Of a stretch of DNA of 64,000 nucleotides, positions 1 through 9,247 are shown one piece after another (the stretch's first letter is position 1; each line of letters begins with the position of its first letter). Origin of the DNA: Paenibacillus phytohabitans (lineage in GTDB: Bacteria > Bacillota > Bacilli > Paenibacillales > Paenibacillaceae). The notes beneath the pieces are model-generated. The model searched no databases, was not told the origin of the DNA, and was given only the letters and a program-made list of their open reading frames with translations. The DNA is taken from positions 1 to 64,000 of the forward strand of contig NZ_WHOB01000086.1 of the NCBI RefSeq assembly GCF_013141775.1. Reading direction: 5' to 3'. Position numbers and translations under genes: made by a program.

Positions 1-171
1 TGCCAAGGCAAGAGCAAGGCCCCGGCCAGCGCTGCCCTAACGGGTTCGCGGGCCGGGTGCCAGGGCAAGAGCGAAGCCCCGGCCCAGCGCTGCCCTTCGG
101 GTTCGCGGGCCGGGTGCCAAGGCAAGAGCAAGGCCCCGGCCCAGCGCTGCCCTCCGGGTTCGCGGGCCGGA
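1..171. repeat. Three tandem copies of a 57-bp GC-rich unit
   Basis: Units at 1-57, 58-114 and 115-171 are nearly identical, and each ends in a block like GGGTTCGCGGGCCGG. The array may start before the window. An open frame can be read through it, but it consists only of repeat sequence and has no ribosome binding site, so I treat the array as non-coding repeat DNA in the gap upstream of ileS. Confidence 0.9.
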
Positions 172-294
172 TGCCTGAGGTAGAGCGTGCCGCTTGCGGC
201 GTAAGCGGGCATTACAACAAAATTAACTTACCAAACACCTTTCCCCTGGAGATCGACAAACTTTCCGGGTGTCCAGAGGGCGGAGCCCTTGGGG

Positions 295-316
295 CCCTCC
301 CTTGGCTAAGGGAGGG
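295..316. repeat. 9-bp perfect inverted repeat upstream of ileS
   Basis: CCCTCCCTT and AAGGGAGGG flank a 4-base loop, and a further GGGAGGG follows at 320-326. There is no T-run, so it is not a classical terminator. No T-box consensus (AGGGTGGNACCGCG-like) is visible between here and ileS. Confidence 0.6.
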
Positions 317-369
317 TTTGGGAGGGATCGAAAAGGTTTAAAGACTAAACCACGGAAGGATTGACCATC

Positions 370-3300
370 ATGCATAAAGTAGATGTAAAAGAAAAAGCAC
401 GGGCCAGAGATGTCCGTATCCTGAAAAAATGGAGCGATGAGAATACGTTCCGCAGATCCATGGAGAACCGCGAGGGACGCCCGAACTATGTGTTCTATGA
501 AGGACCTCCGACGGCGAACGGCGTGCCGCATATCGGGCATGTGCTGGGCCGGGTCATCAAGGATTTCGTCGGCCGCTACCAGACGATGAAGGGCTTCCGC
601 GTCATCCGCAAAGCGGGCTGGGATACCCACGGTCTGCCGGTTGAACTCGGCGTGCAGAAGAAGCTTGGCATCTCCGGCAAGCAGGACATCGAAGAGTACG
701 GCGTGGAGAAGTTCATCAAGGAATGTAAGGAAAGTGTATTCGGCTATGAGAAGCAGTGGCGTGAGTTCACCGAAGCAATCGGCTACTGGACGGATCTGGA
801 TAATCCTTACGTTACGCTGGATAACACCTACATCGAGAGCGTGTGGAATATCCTCGCTACCGTGCATGACAAAGGCTTAATGTACCGCGGACACCGCGTC
901 AGCCCGTACTGCCCGAGCTGTCAGACGACGCTGAGCTCCCATGAAGTGGCGCAGGGCTACAAGACAGTCAAGGACCTGAGTGCTACAGCGAAGTTCAAGC
1001 TGGACGGCAGCGGCGATTATGTGCTGGCCTGGACGACCACACCTTGGACCCTTCCGGCGCATATGGCACTGGCAATGAACCCGAATATGGAATATGTGCG
1101 TGCCCAACAGGAAGACGGCGTATATGTACTGGCCAAGAATCTAGTGGATGAGGTGCTCAAAGGTGAGTATACGATCCTGTCCACCCATACCGGTGCGGAC
1201 TTTATCGGCCAGAGCTACACTCCGCCGTTCGATTATATCAAGGCAGAGAAGCATAATGTGATCGTAGGCGCATCGTTTGTTACGGATTCCAGCGGTACCG
1301 GGATCGTGCATATGGCTCCGGCACATGGTGAAGATGACTATAAGAGCTGCCGCGAGAATGGCATCAGCTTCGTGAATGTGGTGGATACCTCCGGTAAATA
1401 CACCAGTGTGGTGAGCGATTTTGCCGGACGGTTCGTCAAAGACGTCGACCTCGATATCGTGAAGGTATTGTCCGAACGGGGACTGCTCTACAGTAAAGAA
1501 AAATACGAGCACAGCTATCCGTTCTGCTGGCGCTGCGATACTCCGCTGCTCTATTATGCAACAGACAGCTGGTTCATCCAGACAACAGCGATCAAGGATC
1601 AGCTGATCGCCAACAATAACAGCGTGAACTGGTATCCGGATCATGTGCGTGAAGGCCGTTTCGGCAAGTTCCTGGAAGAGCTGGTGGACTGGAACATCAG
1701 CCGTAACCGCTACTGGGGTACCCCGCTGAATGTCTGGGTCTGCCAGGACACCGGCAAGGAATTCGCACCGCACAGCATCGCTGAACTGAGATCGATGGCG
1801 ATCGGCGAAGTAGCAGAGGATATCGAGCTGCATAAGCCGTATGTGGACAACATCAAGCTGCGGAGTCCGTTCAGTGAAGGCGGCGTAATGGTGCGCACAC
1901 CGGAAGTCATCGACGTATGGTTCGACAGCGGCTCGATGCCGTTCGCCCAGAGTCACTATCCGTTTGAGAATGAGGACAGATTCGCAGACCAGTATCCGGC
2001 GGATATGATCTGTGAAGGGATCGACCAGACACGCGGCTGGTTCTACAGCCTGCTTGCCGTATCGACGCTGTTCACGGGTAAAGCACCTTACAAGGCGGTT
2101 ATCGCCCATGGTCATATTTTCGATGAGAACGGCCAGAAGATGTCCAAATCCAAAGGCAATGTCATCGACCCTTGGGAGATCATGAACGAATACGGCACCG
2201 ACGCGTTCCGCTGGGCTATTCTGTCCGACAGTGCGCCATGGAACAACAAACGGTTCTCGCGCGGTCTGGTGGGTGAGACGAAGTCCAAGGTTGTGGATAC
2301 GCTGGTTAACACGCATGCGTTCCTGACGCTGTATGCCGGTATCGACGGCTACGATCCTGCGGATCACCCGTTCAAGCTGTCAGAGCATAAGCTCGACCGC
2401 TGGATTCTGTCCCGTTTGAACAGTCTGATCCTGCTGGTGGATAAAGGCCTTGCCGTTAACGATTTCGTGAATACGTCCAAAGCAATTGAGAATTTCGTGG
2501 ATGAGCTGAGCAACTGGTACATCCGCCGTTCCCGTGACCGGTTCTGGGGCAGCGGGCTGGGCGAAGAGAAGCTGGACGCATACCGCACACTTACGCATGT
2601 CCTGCTGACCACAGCTACGCTGATGGCACCGTTCACACCAATGCTGTCCGAGGATATCTTTACGAACCTGGGCGGCGGCGAAAGCGTGCATCTCGCGGAT
2701 TACCCTGTAGCGGATGAGAGCCTGATCGATCTTGCACTGGAAAAAGATATGGAGAGCGCCAGAGGGATCGTGGAACTGGCCCGCAACGTGCGTAACGAGA
2801 GCGGCATCAAGACCCGCCAGCCTTTGTCTGAGCTGATCGCCTCGATTGACGATAACTTCAATGTGGCAGATTATGAAGAGCTGATCAAAGACGAAATCAA
2901 TGTGAAGCATATTGTGATCGAGCACAGCGACAGCGGCTTTGTAGACTTCACCCTGAAGCTGAACCTGAAGGTCGCAGGCAAGAAATACGGCAAGAACGTC
3001 GGCTTCCTGCAGGGCTTCCTTAAGGCCATGGACAGTGACGCTACCCGCAAAACCGTACAGGACGGCGGACTCGCCATTGTATCGCCGGACGGGGAAGAGC
3101 TGCAGATCACATCCGAGGAGCTGCTGGTCGAGAAGCAGGCCAAACCAGGTTTTGCCTCGGCTTCCGGCTATGGACTGACGGTGGCACTGAACACCGAAAT
3201 CACACCGGAGCTGGTGCAGGAAGGCTGGGTACGCGAAGTCGTACGTGCGGTGCAGGATTACCGTAAACGCCTGGATCTGCCGATCGACAAACGGATTGCC

Positions 3301-3462
3301 CTTACGCTGCATGTCGATGACGAGCTTAAGGCGGCGGTTACCGCATTCGAGCATGTGCTGCGCGAGAATGTACTGGTGACTACGGTTGATTTTGACGGAG
3401 ATTATACCTATGAAACTGTGGATGCCGGCGGCAAGAGCATCGGAATTCATATCGGCGCTTAA
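370..3462 (+). CDS. ileS: isoleucine--tRNA ligase, type 2 (eukaryote-like)
   Basis: This 1030-aa class I aminoacyl-tRNA synthetase charges tRNA-Ile. The HIGH signature is at residues 54-57 in the context PTANGVPHIGH, and KMSKS is at about 590-594. The context PTANGxPHIGH with GWDTHGLPVE is that of the eukaryote-like IleRS2 family; the B. subtilis/E. coli type has PPYANGxIHxGH. IleRS2 enzymes are known for natural mupirocin tolerance, which I only infer here. The CP1 editing domain and the C-terminal anticodon domain follow in the usual order. I start at ATG 370 because GGAAGGA at 354-360 gives a normal 9-base spacing; an in-frame TTG at 361 abuts that site. A terminator follows at 3547. Confidence 0.95.
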   Translation: MHKVDVKEKARARDVRILKKWSDENTFRRSMENREGRPNYVFYEGPPTANGVPHIGHVLGRVIKDFVGRYQTMKGFRVIRKAGWDTHGLPVELGVQKKLGISGKQDIEEYGVEKFIKECKESVFGYEKQWREFTEAIGYWTDLDNPYVTLDNTYIESVWNILATVHDKGLMYRGHRVSPYCPSCQTTLSSHEVAQGYKTVKDLSATAKFKLDGSGDYVLAWTTTPWTLPAHMALAMNPNMEYVRAQQEDGVYVLAKNLVDEVLKGEYTILSTHTGADFIGQSYTPPFDYIKAEKHNVIVGASFVTDSSGTGIVHMAPAHGEDDYKSCRENGISFVNVVDTSGKYTSVVSDFAGRFVKDVDLDIVKVLSERGLLYSKEKYEHSYPFCWRCDTPLLYYATDSWFIQTTAIKDQLIANNNSVNWYPDHVREGRFGKFLEELVDWNISRNRYWGTPLNVWVCQDTGKEFAPHSIAELRSMAIGEVAEDIELHKPYVDNIKLRSPFSEGGVMVRTPEVIDVWFDSGSMPFAQSHYPFENEDRFADQYPADMICEGIDQTRGWFYSLLAVSTLFTGKAPYKAVIAHGHIFDENGQKMSKSKGNVIDPWEIMNEYGTDAFRWAILSDSAPWNNKRFSRGLVGETKSKVVDTLVNTHAFLTLYAGIDGYDPADHPFKLSEHKLDRWILSRLNSLILLVDKGLAVNDFVNTSKAIENFVDELSNWYIRRSRDRFWGSGLGEEKLDAYRTLTHVLLTTATLMAPFTPMLSEDIFTNLGGGESVHLADYPVADESLIDLALEKDMESARGIVELARNVRNESGIKTRQPLSELIASIDDNFNVADYEELIKDEINVKHIVIEHSDSGFVDFTLKLNLKVAGKKYGKNVGFLQGFLKAMDSDATRKTVQDGGLAIVSPDGEELQITSEELLVEKQAKPGFASASGYGLTVALNTEITPELVQEGWVREVVRAVQDYRKRLDLPIDKRIALTLHVDDELKAAVTAFEHVLRENVLVTTVDFDGDYTYETVDAGGKSIGIHIGA

Positions 3463-3546
3463 GTAACACACACCCTGCATCACTTGTCCCTATATGGCAT
3501 ATACTAGCCGCAAAGGAAAAGCTTCTATGGGTTAGAATGCAAAATG

Positions 3547-3598
3547 ACGAGCCCCGTGCTTAAAGAGAGAAGTCTCTTTAACCGGGCTCGTTTGCTTT
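3547..3598 (+). terminator. Rho-independent terminator after ileS
   Basis: A long stem pairs ACGAGCCC and TTAAAGAGA with TCTCTTTAA and GGGCTCGT around a GAAG-type loop, followed by TTTGCTTT. Confidence 0.85.
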
Positions 3599-3633
3599 GC
3601 GGGTCATAGAGATTCGAGGGAGGTGCCGGAGGC

Positions 3634-4158
3634 ATGGGCGGATGGAAAGATGGAGATACGGAGGCCGGGAAGCCGGAGAGGCCTGAAGGGCCGGGCAGAA
3701 TTTCAATTCAGACCTCGGGAGTAGACAGCAGCAGGGATACCGGTAAAGCACCGGAGGAGAAGCGGCAATTCCTGCATTCCGGGGAGCGTATACAGACACC
3801 ACTTTCTTCTCAAAAGCCTGCAGCCGCGCTCGCAGCAGCCGGTGATCCGGCAGAGCTGCCGCAGGAGGAAAAGCTGAACGCGCTGTACCGGATGACCACC
3901 CAGCTGGCCCAGCAGATGGAGAAATCGCGGATTTCGGAATATACGGAGCTGCTGCATTCGCCGTTCCGGCTGATCTGGCTGAATATTTTATCCGGAGTAG
4001 CCCGGGGGCTGGGGATTGCGCTCGGGTTTACTTTTTTTGCGGCGACGATTATTTATGTGCTTCAGGTGCTTGGGGCATTGAATCTGCCGATTATCGGGGA
4101 CTATATTGCGGACATTGTGCGGATCGTGCAGCATCAGCTGGAGCTGAAGACCTTCTGA
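3634..4158 (+). CDS. DUF5665 domain membrane protein
   Basis: This 174-aa protein has a variable, charged, Pro/Glu-rich N-terminal half. The conserved C-terminal part begins near residue 85 (YRMTTQLAQQMEKSRISEY) and includes one hydrophobic stretch at about 125-150 that should span the membrane. The C-terminal sequence matches my memory of DUF5665 proteins, a Firmicute family of unknown function. The start follows GGAGG closely. It lies convergent to the yteA-like gene with only 33 bases between the stops. Confidence 0.75.
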   Translation: MGGWKDGDTEAGKPERPEGPGRISIQTSGVDSSRDTGKAPEEKRQFLHSGERIQTPLSSQKPAAALAAAGDPAELPQEEKLNALYRMTTQLAQQMEKSRISEYTELLHSPFRLIWLNILSGVARGLGIALGFTFFAATIIYVLQVLGALNLPIIGDYIADIVRIVQHQLELKTF

Positions 4159-4191
4159 ACCGGGTCCAAATTAAAAAAGAGCAGCACACGG

Positions 4192-4920
4192 CTACTCCCT
4201 TTCTTTTTTGAGCGGGTCCAGCAGGTAGTCACCTTCCCCGTCGTCCATGTAATGGCGGTAACTGTTGCCTTTAATGATGGTTAGATGATTTCCCGTAATG
4301 TCGGTAGCGACGAAATTCTCCCATGGCTCCACGAAGCCTTCGGTTTCGTCCGCTTCGATCTCCATATCATTATAGGAGCTGATGTTGTTGCCTTCGGCCA
4401 TGGCAGGGGAATCGGAATTGCCCCAGCTCTCTACAATCTGCCAGGCATCCTCCCCGTCGAAGCCGTTCTGGTCCTCCCGCTCATCCAGGCTGGTCCGTCC
4501 AAAAGGCGGAGACAGCAGTTCCTCCTCCACCGGGCGGGTAAACGGAGCGCTCTGGCGGGGAGCATGCTCTTTGGTGTAACGGGTGGAGGGAATCGCGGCC
4601 AGACGTTCATAAGGAATCGGTTCACCGCTGGCTATGCAAATGCCATAGGTGCCTTCATCCATCGCCCGCAGCGCCGCTTCGATATCGTCCAGCTCATGCT
4701 CGTCCCGCTCCAGAAGGGAAATATCCATGGAGCGGTTATACAGCTCGGTGGCGGCATCGCCGGGATGGTTGTCGATCTCGGACAGCTCTCCGGTAGTATC
4801 GCGCATAGCTTCCTGCAGTCCGTAATGCTCATTATTTTGCAGCCTGTGCTTGATGTCCTCCTGCTGCTGTAGCAGTAATGCGCGCAGCCCGGAGAGCTGG
4901 GTTGATGTCAGATGGCTCAT
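4192..4920 (-). CDS. yteA: DksA/TraR-type protein, YteA family
   Basis: This 242-aa protein starts MSHLTSTQLSGLRALLLQQQ, an N-terminal coiled coil typical of DksA/TraR proteins. A domain with YGICIASGEPIPYERL then replaces the four-Cys zinc finger: only one Cys remains, as is common in YteA-type homologues. An acidic C-terminal tail follows (about residues 150-242). The ATG at 4918-4920 is preceded by AAAGGAG on the minus strand. The open frame runs further upstream, but that part overlaps lspA and its control region and is not coding. It is divergent from lspA. Role in transcription control is inferred from the family; YteA itself is uncharacterised. Confidence 0.85.
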   Translation of the reverse strand: MSHLTSTQLSGLRALLLQQQEDIKHRLQNNEHYGLQEAMRDTTGELSEIDNHPGDAATELYNRSMDISLLERDEHELDDIEAALRAMDEGTYGICIASGEPIPYERLAAIPSTRYTKEHAPRQSAPFTRPVEEELLSPPFGRTSLDEREDQNGFDGEDAWQIVESWGNSDSPAMAEGNNISSYNDMEIEADETEGFVEPWENFVATDITGNHLTIIKGNSYRHYMDDGEGDYLLDPLKKERE

Positions 4921-5176
4921 TGCTGTGAGCTCCTTTCGGTGGCTTAATCCTCGCTGAAACGGTACCGTCTTTATAAAGGAGGGCAAAGCCGTTTCCGCTT
5001 GTATAGCTTGGCCGCAGGGGCCCTTTTTTAGCGATGGAAAATAGTGCCCGGACTTTGGCGGGTTTAGGGTGCCTTGCAATGGACGGTATCTTGAGGCCTG
5101 TGCTACAATATACAAGTCTTTATACAGTATTCGTACCGCGGACCGCGGGAAAAATAAGAACGGAGTGACAACTTCT

Positions 5177-5680
5177 GTGGTGTACTTTCTGATTGCGCTA
5201 ATTGTATTTTTGATTGACCAGGGTACCAAATATCTGATTGCTACCCGGCTGGAGATCGCAGAGCAGATTCCGGTTATAAAGGATTTCTTCATCATCACGT
5301 CCCACCGCAATCGTGGAGCCGCTTTCGGAATTCTTGAAGGACAACAGTGGTTCTTCATTGTAATTACGGTTATAGTTGTTGCCGGTATCGTCTGGTATCT
5401 GAACAAGGCCCGGAAGACCCGCAAATTGCTGCCTACGGCATTGTCGCTGGTGCTTGGAGGAGCCGTCGGAAACTTCCTCGACCGGATTCTGAACGGTGAA
5501 GTTGTGGATTTCCTGATGTTCAATTTCGGCAGCTATACCTTCCCGATCTTCAACGTAGCCGATTCCTGCATCGTGGTCGGGGTAGCCCTGATTATTCTCG
5601 ATACGCTGCTGGATGTGAAAGGCGAGCAGGAAGTCACCGAAGTTAAGGAATCACAGGAAGTCAAAGAAGGGAATGAATGA
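5177..5680 (+). CDS. lspA: lipoprotein signal peptidase II
   Basis: This is a 167-aa inner-membrane aspartyl protease that removes signal peptides from diacylglyceryl-modified prolipoproteins. Four hydrophobic helices are visible. The two catalytic Asp residues lie in GNFLDRI and FNVADSCI, and NRGAAFGIL is the conserved loop. I chose GTG 5177 (CGGAG at 5161-5165 upstream; GTG 5180 is equally possible) because the family begins just before VYFLIALIVFLIDQGTKYL. The C-terminal tail is Glu/Val-rich and variable. The stop overlaps the start of the downstream pseudouridine synthase, the same pair order as in B. subtilis. Confidence 0.93.
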   Translation: MVYFLIALIVFLIDQGTKYLIATRLEIAEQIPVIKDFFIITSHRNRGAAFGILEGQQWFFIVITVIVVAGIVWYLNKARKTRKLLPTALSLVLGGAVGNFLDRILNGEVVDFLMFNFGSYTFPIFNVADSCIVVGVALIILDTLLDVKGEQEVTEVKESQEVKEGNE

Positions 5681-6648
5681 TTTTGAATAAAGACGTCAAT
5701 GAGCAGGCGGTGTCTGGCGCCTTTGAAGAAGAAAGAGACGTCACCGAATGGATGGTTGCCGCGGAGAATGCCCGGGAACGGATTGATAAGTACATTACGG
5801 AGTCTTGGGAAGAAGAGGTTTCCCGCTCCCAGGTTCAGCTGTGGATCAGCGGTGGTCATGTGACGGTGAACGGCGCTCCGGTCAAAGCTAACTACAAGCT
5901 GTATGAAGGCGACAAGGTGGCTGTTACGGTTCCGGAAGCCGAAGTTACGGATTTAATTGCGGAGAATATCCCGCTTGAGGTTGTATATGAAGACAGCGAT
6001 GTTATCGTGGTGAATAAGCCGCGTGGTATGGTGGTGCATCCGGCAGTAGGACATCCCTCAGGCACCCTGGTCAATGCGCTGATGTATCATTGCAAGGACC
6101 TGTCAGGCATTAACGGCGAGATTCGTCCGGGCATTGTGCACCGCATCGACAAGGATACCTCCGGTCTGATTATGGCTGCCAAGAATGACGCCAGTCATGC
6201 TTCGCTGGCCGCGCAGCTGAAGGAGCACAGTGTAACCCGCCGCTACATCGCAGTGGTGCATGGCAATCTGTCTCATGATAAGGGCACAGTAGATGCGCCA
6301 ATCGGCCGTGATCCGCATGACCGCAAGCTGTATATGGTCACTGAGAAGAACAGCAAGCGTTCTGTGACGCATTTTACGGTGCTGGAGCGCTTCGGCGACT
6401 GCACACTGCTTGAGCTGCAGCTCGAGACCGGACGGACGCATCAGATCCGCGTGCATATGAAGTTCATCGGTCATCCGCTGGTCGGCGATCCAATCTATGG
6501 ACGCAGCAAAGGCACGACGATGACTGGACAGGCACTGCATGCCGCTGTACTGGGATTTGTGCATCCTGCCACAGGAGAGTACAAGGAGTTCAGTGCGCCG
6601 CTTCCGGCAGATATGGAAGAAGTGCTGTACACACTGCGCAGCAGATAA
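5677..6648 (+). CDS. RluA-family 23S rRNA pseudouridine synthase (YlyB/RluD-like)
   Basis: This 323-aa enzyme isomerises uridines, probably in 23S rRNA. An S4 RNA-binding domain occupies roughly residues 25-90 (RERIDKYITES, SGGHVTVNG). The catalytic domain carries HRIDKDTSGL with the essential Asp, followed by GRTHQIRVHM and GDPIYG. The ATG overlaps the lspA stop by four bases, so the two are translationally coupled. Orthology to B. subtilis ylyB is supported by the position directly after lspA. The exact target uridines cannot be read from the sequence. Confidence 0.92.
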   Translation: MILNKDVNEQAVSGAFEEERDVTEWMVAAENARERIDKYITESWEEEVSRSQVQLWISGGHVTVNGAPVKANYKLYEGDKVAVTVPEAEVTDLIAENIPLEVVYEDSDVIVVNKPRGMVVHPAVGHPSGTLVNALMYHCKDLSGINGEIRPGIVHRIDKDTSGLIMAAKNDASHASLAAQLKEHSVTRRYIAVVHGNLSHDKGTVDAPIGRDPHDRKLYMVTEKNSKRSVTHFTVLERFGDCTLLELQLETGRTHQIRVHMKFIGHPLVGDPIYGRSKGTTMTGQALHAAVLGFVHPATGEYKEFSAPLPADMEEVLYTLRSR

Positions 6649-6748
6649 GTACAAATGAATAGATTATAAGTCCATGGCTTCTAAAGCAGCTTTGCTTCAT
6701 ATTTAGATCATGGATTCACAACAATAGCCAGGAGATGAGACGAAGAAT

Positions 6749-8002
6749 ATGAGTATTGAACACTATCAGGAAACATTCATTCAGACTAATTTTGCGGACC
6801 GCATCGGCGGCGCCGGATATGGCAAGGACACTTCCATCTACAAATTCGAGAAAATCAAACGCGCCAAAGCATCGGCGAAGCAGGATTTTCCTAACATTGA
6901 ATTGATCGACATGGGCGTCGGCGAGCCGGACGAAATGGCGGATGAAGGCATTGTGGCAAGACTTGCCCTTGAAGCTGCCAAAGAAGAAAACCGCGGATAT
7001 TCCGACAACGGGATTCCTGAATTCAAAGCGGCGGCTGCAGTTTATCTGAAGGAAGTATTCCAGGTAGACGGCATCGACCCGGTAAACGAAATCGTACATT
7101 CCATCGGTTCGAAGCCTGCACTGGCTATGCTGCCATCGGTCTTCATTAATCCGGGTGACATCACCATTATGACTGTTCCGGGTTATCCGGTGCTGGGCAC
7201 TCACACCAAATATCTGGGTGGACAAGTCTACTCCGTTGAGCTTAAGAAGGAGAACAACTTCCTGCCTGACCTGAACTCTATTCCGGAAGACGTAGCCCAC
7301 AAGGCGAAGCTGCTCTACCTGAACTATCCGAACAATCCTACAGGCGCAAGCGCAACTCCTGAATTTTTCAGCGAAGTAGTAGCCTGGGCTAAGAAATATG
7401 ATGTAGTCGTTATCCATGACGCTCCTTATGCAGCACTGACGTATGATGGCGTGAAGCCGCTGAGCTTCCTGTCCGTACCTGGTGCCAAGGATGTCGGCGT
7501 GGAGCTGCACTCCCTGTCCAAGTCCTACAACATGACTGGCTGGAGAATCGGTTTCGTTGCTGGCAACCCGCTGATCGTTAAGGCGTTCAGTGATGTGAAG
7601 GACAACAATGACTCCGGTCAATTCATCGCGATTCAAAAAGCTGCCGCATACGGTCTGTCTCATCCTGAGATTACCGAAGCGATTGCTGCCAAATACTCCC
7701 GCCGTCACAACATGCTGGTGGATGCACTGAATAGCCTGGGCTTCAAGGCAGAGAAACCGAAGGGTTCCTTCTTCCTGTATGTAGCTGCTCCAAAAGGCGT
7801 TAAGGGCGGACGCCGCTTCGAATCCGGCGAAGATTTCTCGCAGTTCCTAATCCGCGAGAAGCTGATCTCCACCGTGCCTTGGGATGATGCCGGCGCGTTC
7901 GTCCGTTTCTCCGTTACCTTCGTTGCCAAGGGTGAGGAAGATGAGAAGCGTGTAATTTCTGAAATTCAAAGACGCCTGAGCGACGTTGAATTCGAATTTT
8001 AA
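6749..8002 (+). CDS. dapL: LL-diaminopimelate aminotransferase (class I/II PLP aminotransferase)
   Basis: This 417-aa fold-type I aminotransferase has its PLP lysine at about residue 258 in SLSKSYNMTGWRIGF. NYPNNPTGA and HDAPYA supply the other cofactor contacts. Length and sequence resemble the DapL group, which converts tetrahydrodipicolinate directly to LL-diaminopimelate in lysine and cell-wall synthesis, but closely related alanine/aspartate aminotransferases cannot be excluded without a tree. AGGAG lies at about 6730, somewhat far from the ATG. It is monocistronic, with a terminator directly after it. Confidence 0.85.
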   Translation: MSIEHYQETFIQTNFADRIGGAGYGKDTSIYKFEKIKRAKASAKQDFPNIELIDMGVGEPDEMADEGIVARLALEAAKEENRGYSDNGIPEFKAAAAVYLKEVFQVDGIDPVNEIVHSIGSKPALAMLPSVFINPGDITIMTVPGYPVLGTHTKYLGGQVYSVELKKENNFLPDLNSIPEDVAHKAKLLYLNYPNNPTGASATPEFFSEVVAWAKKYDVVVIHDAPYAALTYDGVKPLSFLSVPGAKDVGVELHSLSKSYNMTGWRIGFVAGNPLIVKAFSDVKDNNDSGQFIAIQKAAAYGLSHPEITEAIAAKYSRRHNMLVDALNSLGFKAEKPKGSFFLYVAAPKGVKGGRRFESGEDFSQFLIREKLISTVPWDDAGAFVRFSVTFVAKGEEDEKRVISEIQRRLSDVEFEF

Positions 8003-8017
8003 GTTTGGTTGATGGGG

Positions 8018-8047
8018 CCGCTGCAGAGAAATCTGCGGCGGTTTTTA
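8018..8047 (+). terminator. Rho-independent terminator after dapL
   Basis: CCGCTGCAGA, a GAAA loop and TCTGCGGCGG are followed by TTTTTATTA. One G-T pair interrupts the stem. Confidence 0.9.
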
Positions 8048-8093
8048 TTATGGCAGCCGATCGCTCCCGAGCCTCACTATCCGCTCCGGTCTG

Positions 8094-8275
8094 GTCAAAT
8101 GTTGTACAAACTGCAACTTTACTCAGACGAAACAGGCTCTGGATGCGCAAATCCTGCACTTTTTACAACAATCCGCTTCAGAAAAGTAAATATCCATCCT
8201 AAATGCTGTGAAAAATACAACATTTAGCCTAATGTTACATTTGCGGAGCAAAAATCCTGTAAAATGTGCAACATT
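8094..8275. repeat. Cluster of TTGTA/TACAA-type short repeats in a gene-free gap
   Basis: The gap 8048-8367 has no credible gene. It carries related short blocks in both orientations: AAATGTTGTACAAACTGCA, CTGCACTTTTTACAACAATC, AAATACAACATTTAG and CCTGTAAAATGTGCAACATT. The same vocabulary recurs at 19708-19890 and near 34832, so this is a dispersed repeat family rather than a gene remnant. Confidence 0.6.
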
Positions 8276-8367
8276 ACTTGGACAGGCAGGCCGGTAACAG
8301 GGGGGACAGCATGCATGTGACGGTGGTGAGAGTAAGGGCGTTAGCAGCCTCTGATATAAAGATAAGC

Positions 8368-8387
8368 CAGCCGGGAACTCCCGGCTG
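8368..8387 (-). terminator. Hairpin downstream of the GNAT gene
   Basis: CAGCCGGG, AACT and CCCGGCTG form a perfect 8-bp stem just beyond the stop of the minus-strand gene. The T-tract on that strand is weak (GCTTATCTTTA). Confidence 0.55.
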
Positions 8388-8404
8388 ACCTAATGAACAA
8401 TAGC

Positions 8405-8968
8405 CTAACCTTTCCGGTAGGCCTTGCTGTGAAAGGCATTAATATGACGGAACAGTGCTTCGCCGTCATCCGGTACATTTCCGCTACCATCCAGTGGCAG
8501 CAGCATCGCCTGATACGGCTCCGGCACCCAGATATACTGGTGGACGTAGGAGGTCAAGAAGAATCCGTTCCGCTCCCAGAAATGAATGCGCTCCTTGTGT
8601 GTATCTGAGGTTCCGGATTCAGCCTCAATGATAATCCCCTGCACGAAGTGTTCTTGAACAGCCCAATCCCTGATCTGTCCGAGGAACCAGGTTCCCGTAC
8701 CCGCCCCGCGCAGCTTCTTATCGACTGCCAAGCAATCTATGATCAGTACCTTATCGCCAGTCCTTCCCACGACCCCAGTAACGGCCATGGCGGCAACCTG
8801 CCCTTGCTGATCCAATCCCGCATGTAAATAAGCAATCCGCCGCTCCAGCATACCGCGCAGAATCCCTTCCGGTTTGGCTCCGCTGGGAAAAGCCTCCCGG
8901 TACACCGGCTCCATCTGCTTCCAGAGCTGTTCATCCCATTTATCTACTGTAATAAACTCCAGGTCCAT
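8405..8968 (-). CDS. GNAT-family N-acetyltransferase
   Basis: This 187-aa protein carries the acetyl-CoA binding motif LRGAGTGTWFLGQI (R-x-x-G-x-G/A type) at about residues 86-99, followed by the family's IIIEAES strand and HFWERNGF motif. It should acetylate an amine, but the substrate is unknown. GGAGGCG precedes the ATG on the minus strand with normal spacing. It stands alone between two non-coding gaps and has GC content like the core genes. Confidence 0.85.
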   Translation of the reverse strand: MDLEFITVDKWDEQLWKQMEPVYREAFPSGAKPEGILRGMLERRIAYLHAGLDQQGQVAAMAVTGVVGRTGDKVLIIDCLAVDKKLRGAGTGTWFLGQIRDWAVQEHFVQGIIIEAESGTSDTHKERIHFWERNGFFLTSYVHQYIWVPEPYQAMLLPLDGSGNVPDDGEALFRHINAFHSKAYRKG

Positions 8969-9247
8969 GATCTGTTCGCCTCCATTTTTATCATAGCAGA
9001 GGCGGGGCGGGAACGAAAATAAGCCAGCGGGCAGGATAGTTCAATCATTTCACGAATTTTTTATAAGCTGGATAATTTTATAAATTACGCAATGATTATT
9101 TTTTGAAGGTATGATTAAGTTGAAGCAAACGAGATCATCAAGTTGTCTCTCAAATAGTTGATGATTCCATATTAAGCAGATGCCATAATCAACACAGTAT
9201 TTAAGAAATTACGTAAAAAACGCACTATAAGGAGGAATGTGAACGAT

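Noticed and set aside
1..171. CRISPR array
   Set aside because: Units are contiguous 57-bp copies without variable spacers, and no cas gene is present.
172..360. T-box riboswitch upstream of ileS
   Set aside because: No T-box consensus, specifier stem or antiterminator could be found.
1141..2367. Long minus-strand frame inside ileS
   Set aside because: It is a shadow of the ileS coding sequence with no ribosome binding site or recognisable domain; similar shadows occur opposite dapL, carA and carB.
4921..5523. Upstream extension of the minus-strand yteA-like frame to 443 aa
   Set aside because: It overlaps lspA and its control region, lacks DksA-family similarity, and a good AAAGGAG-ATG start exists at 4920.
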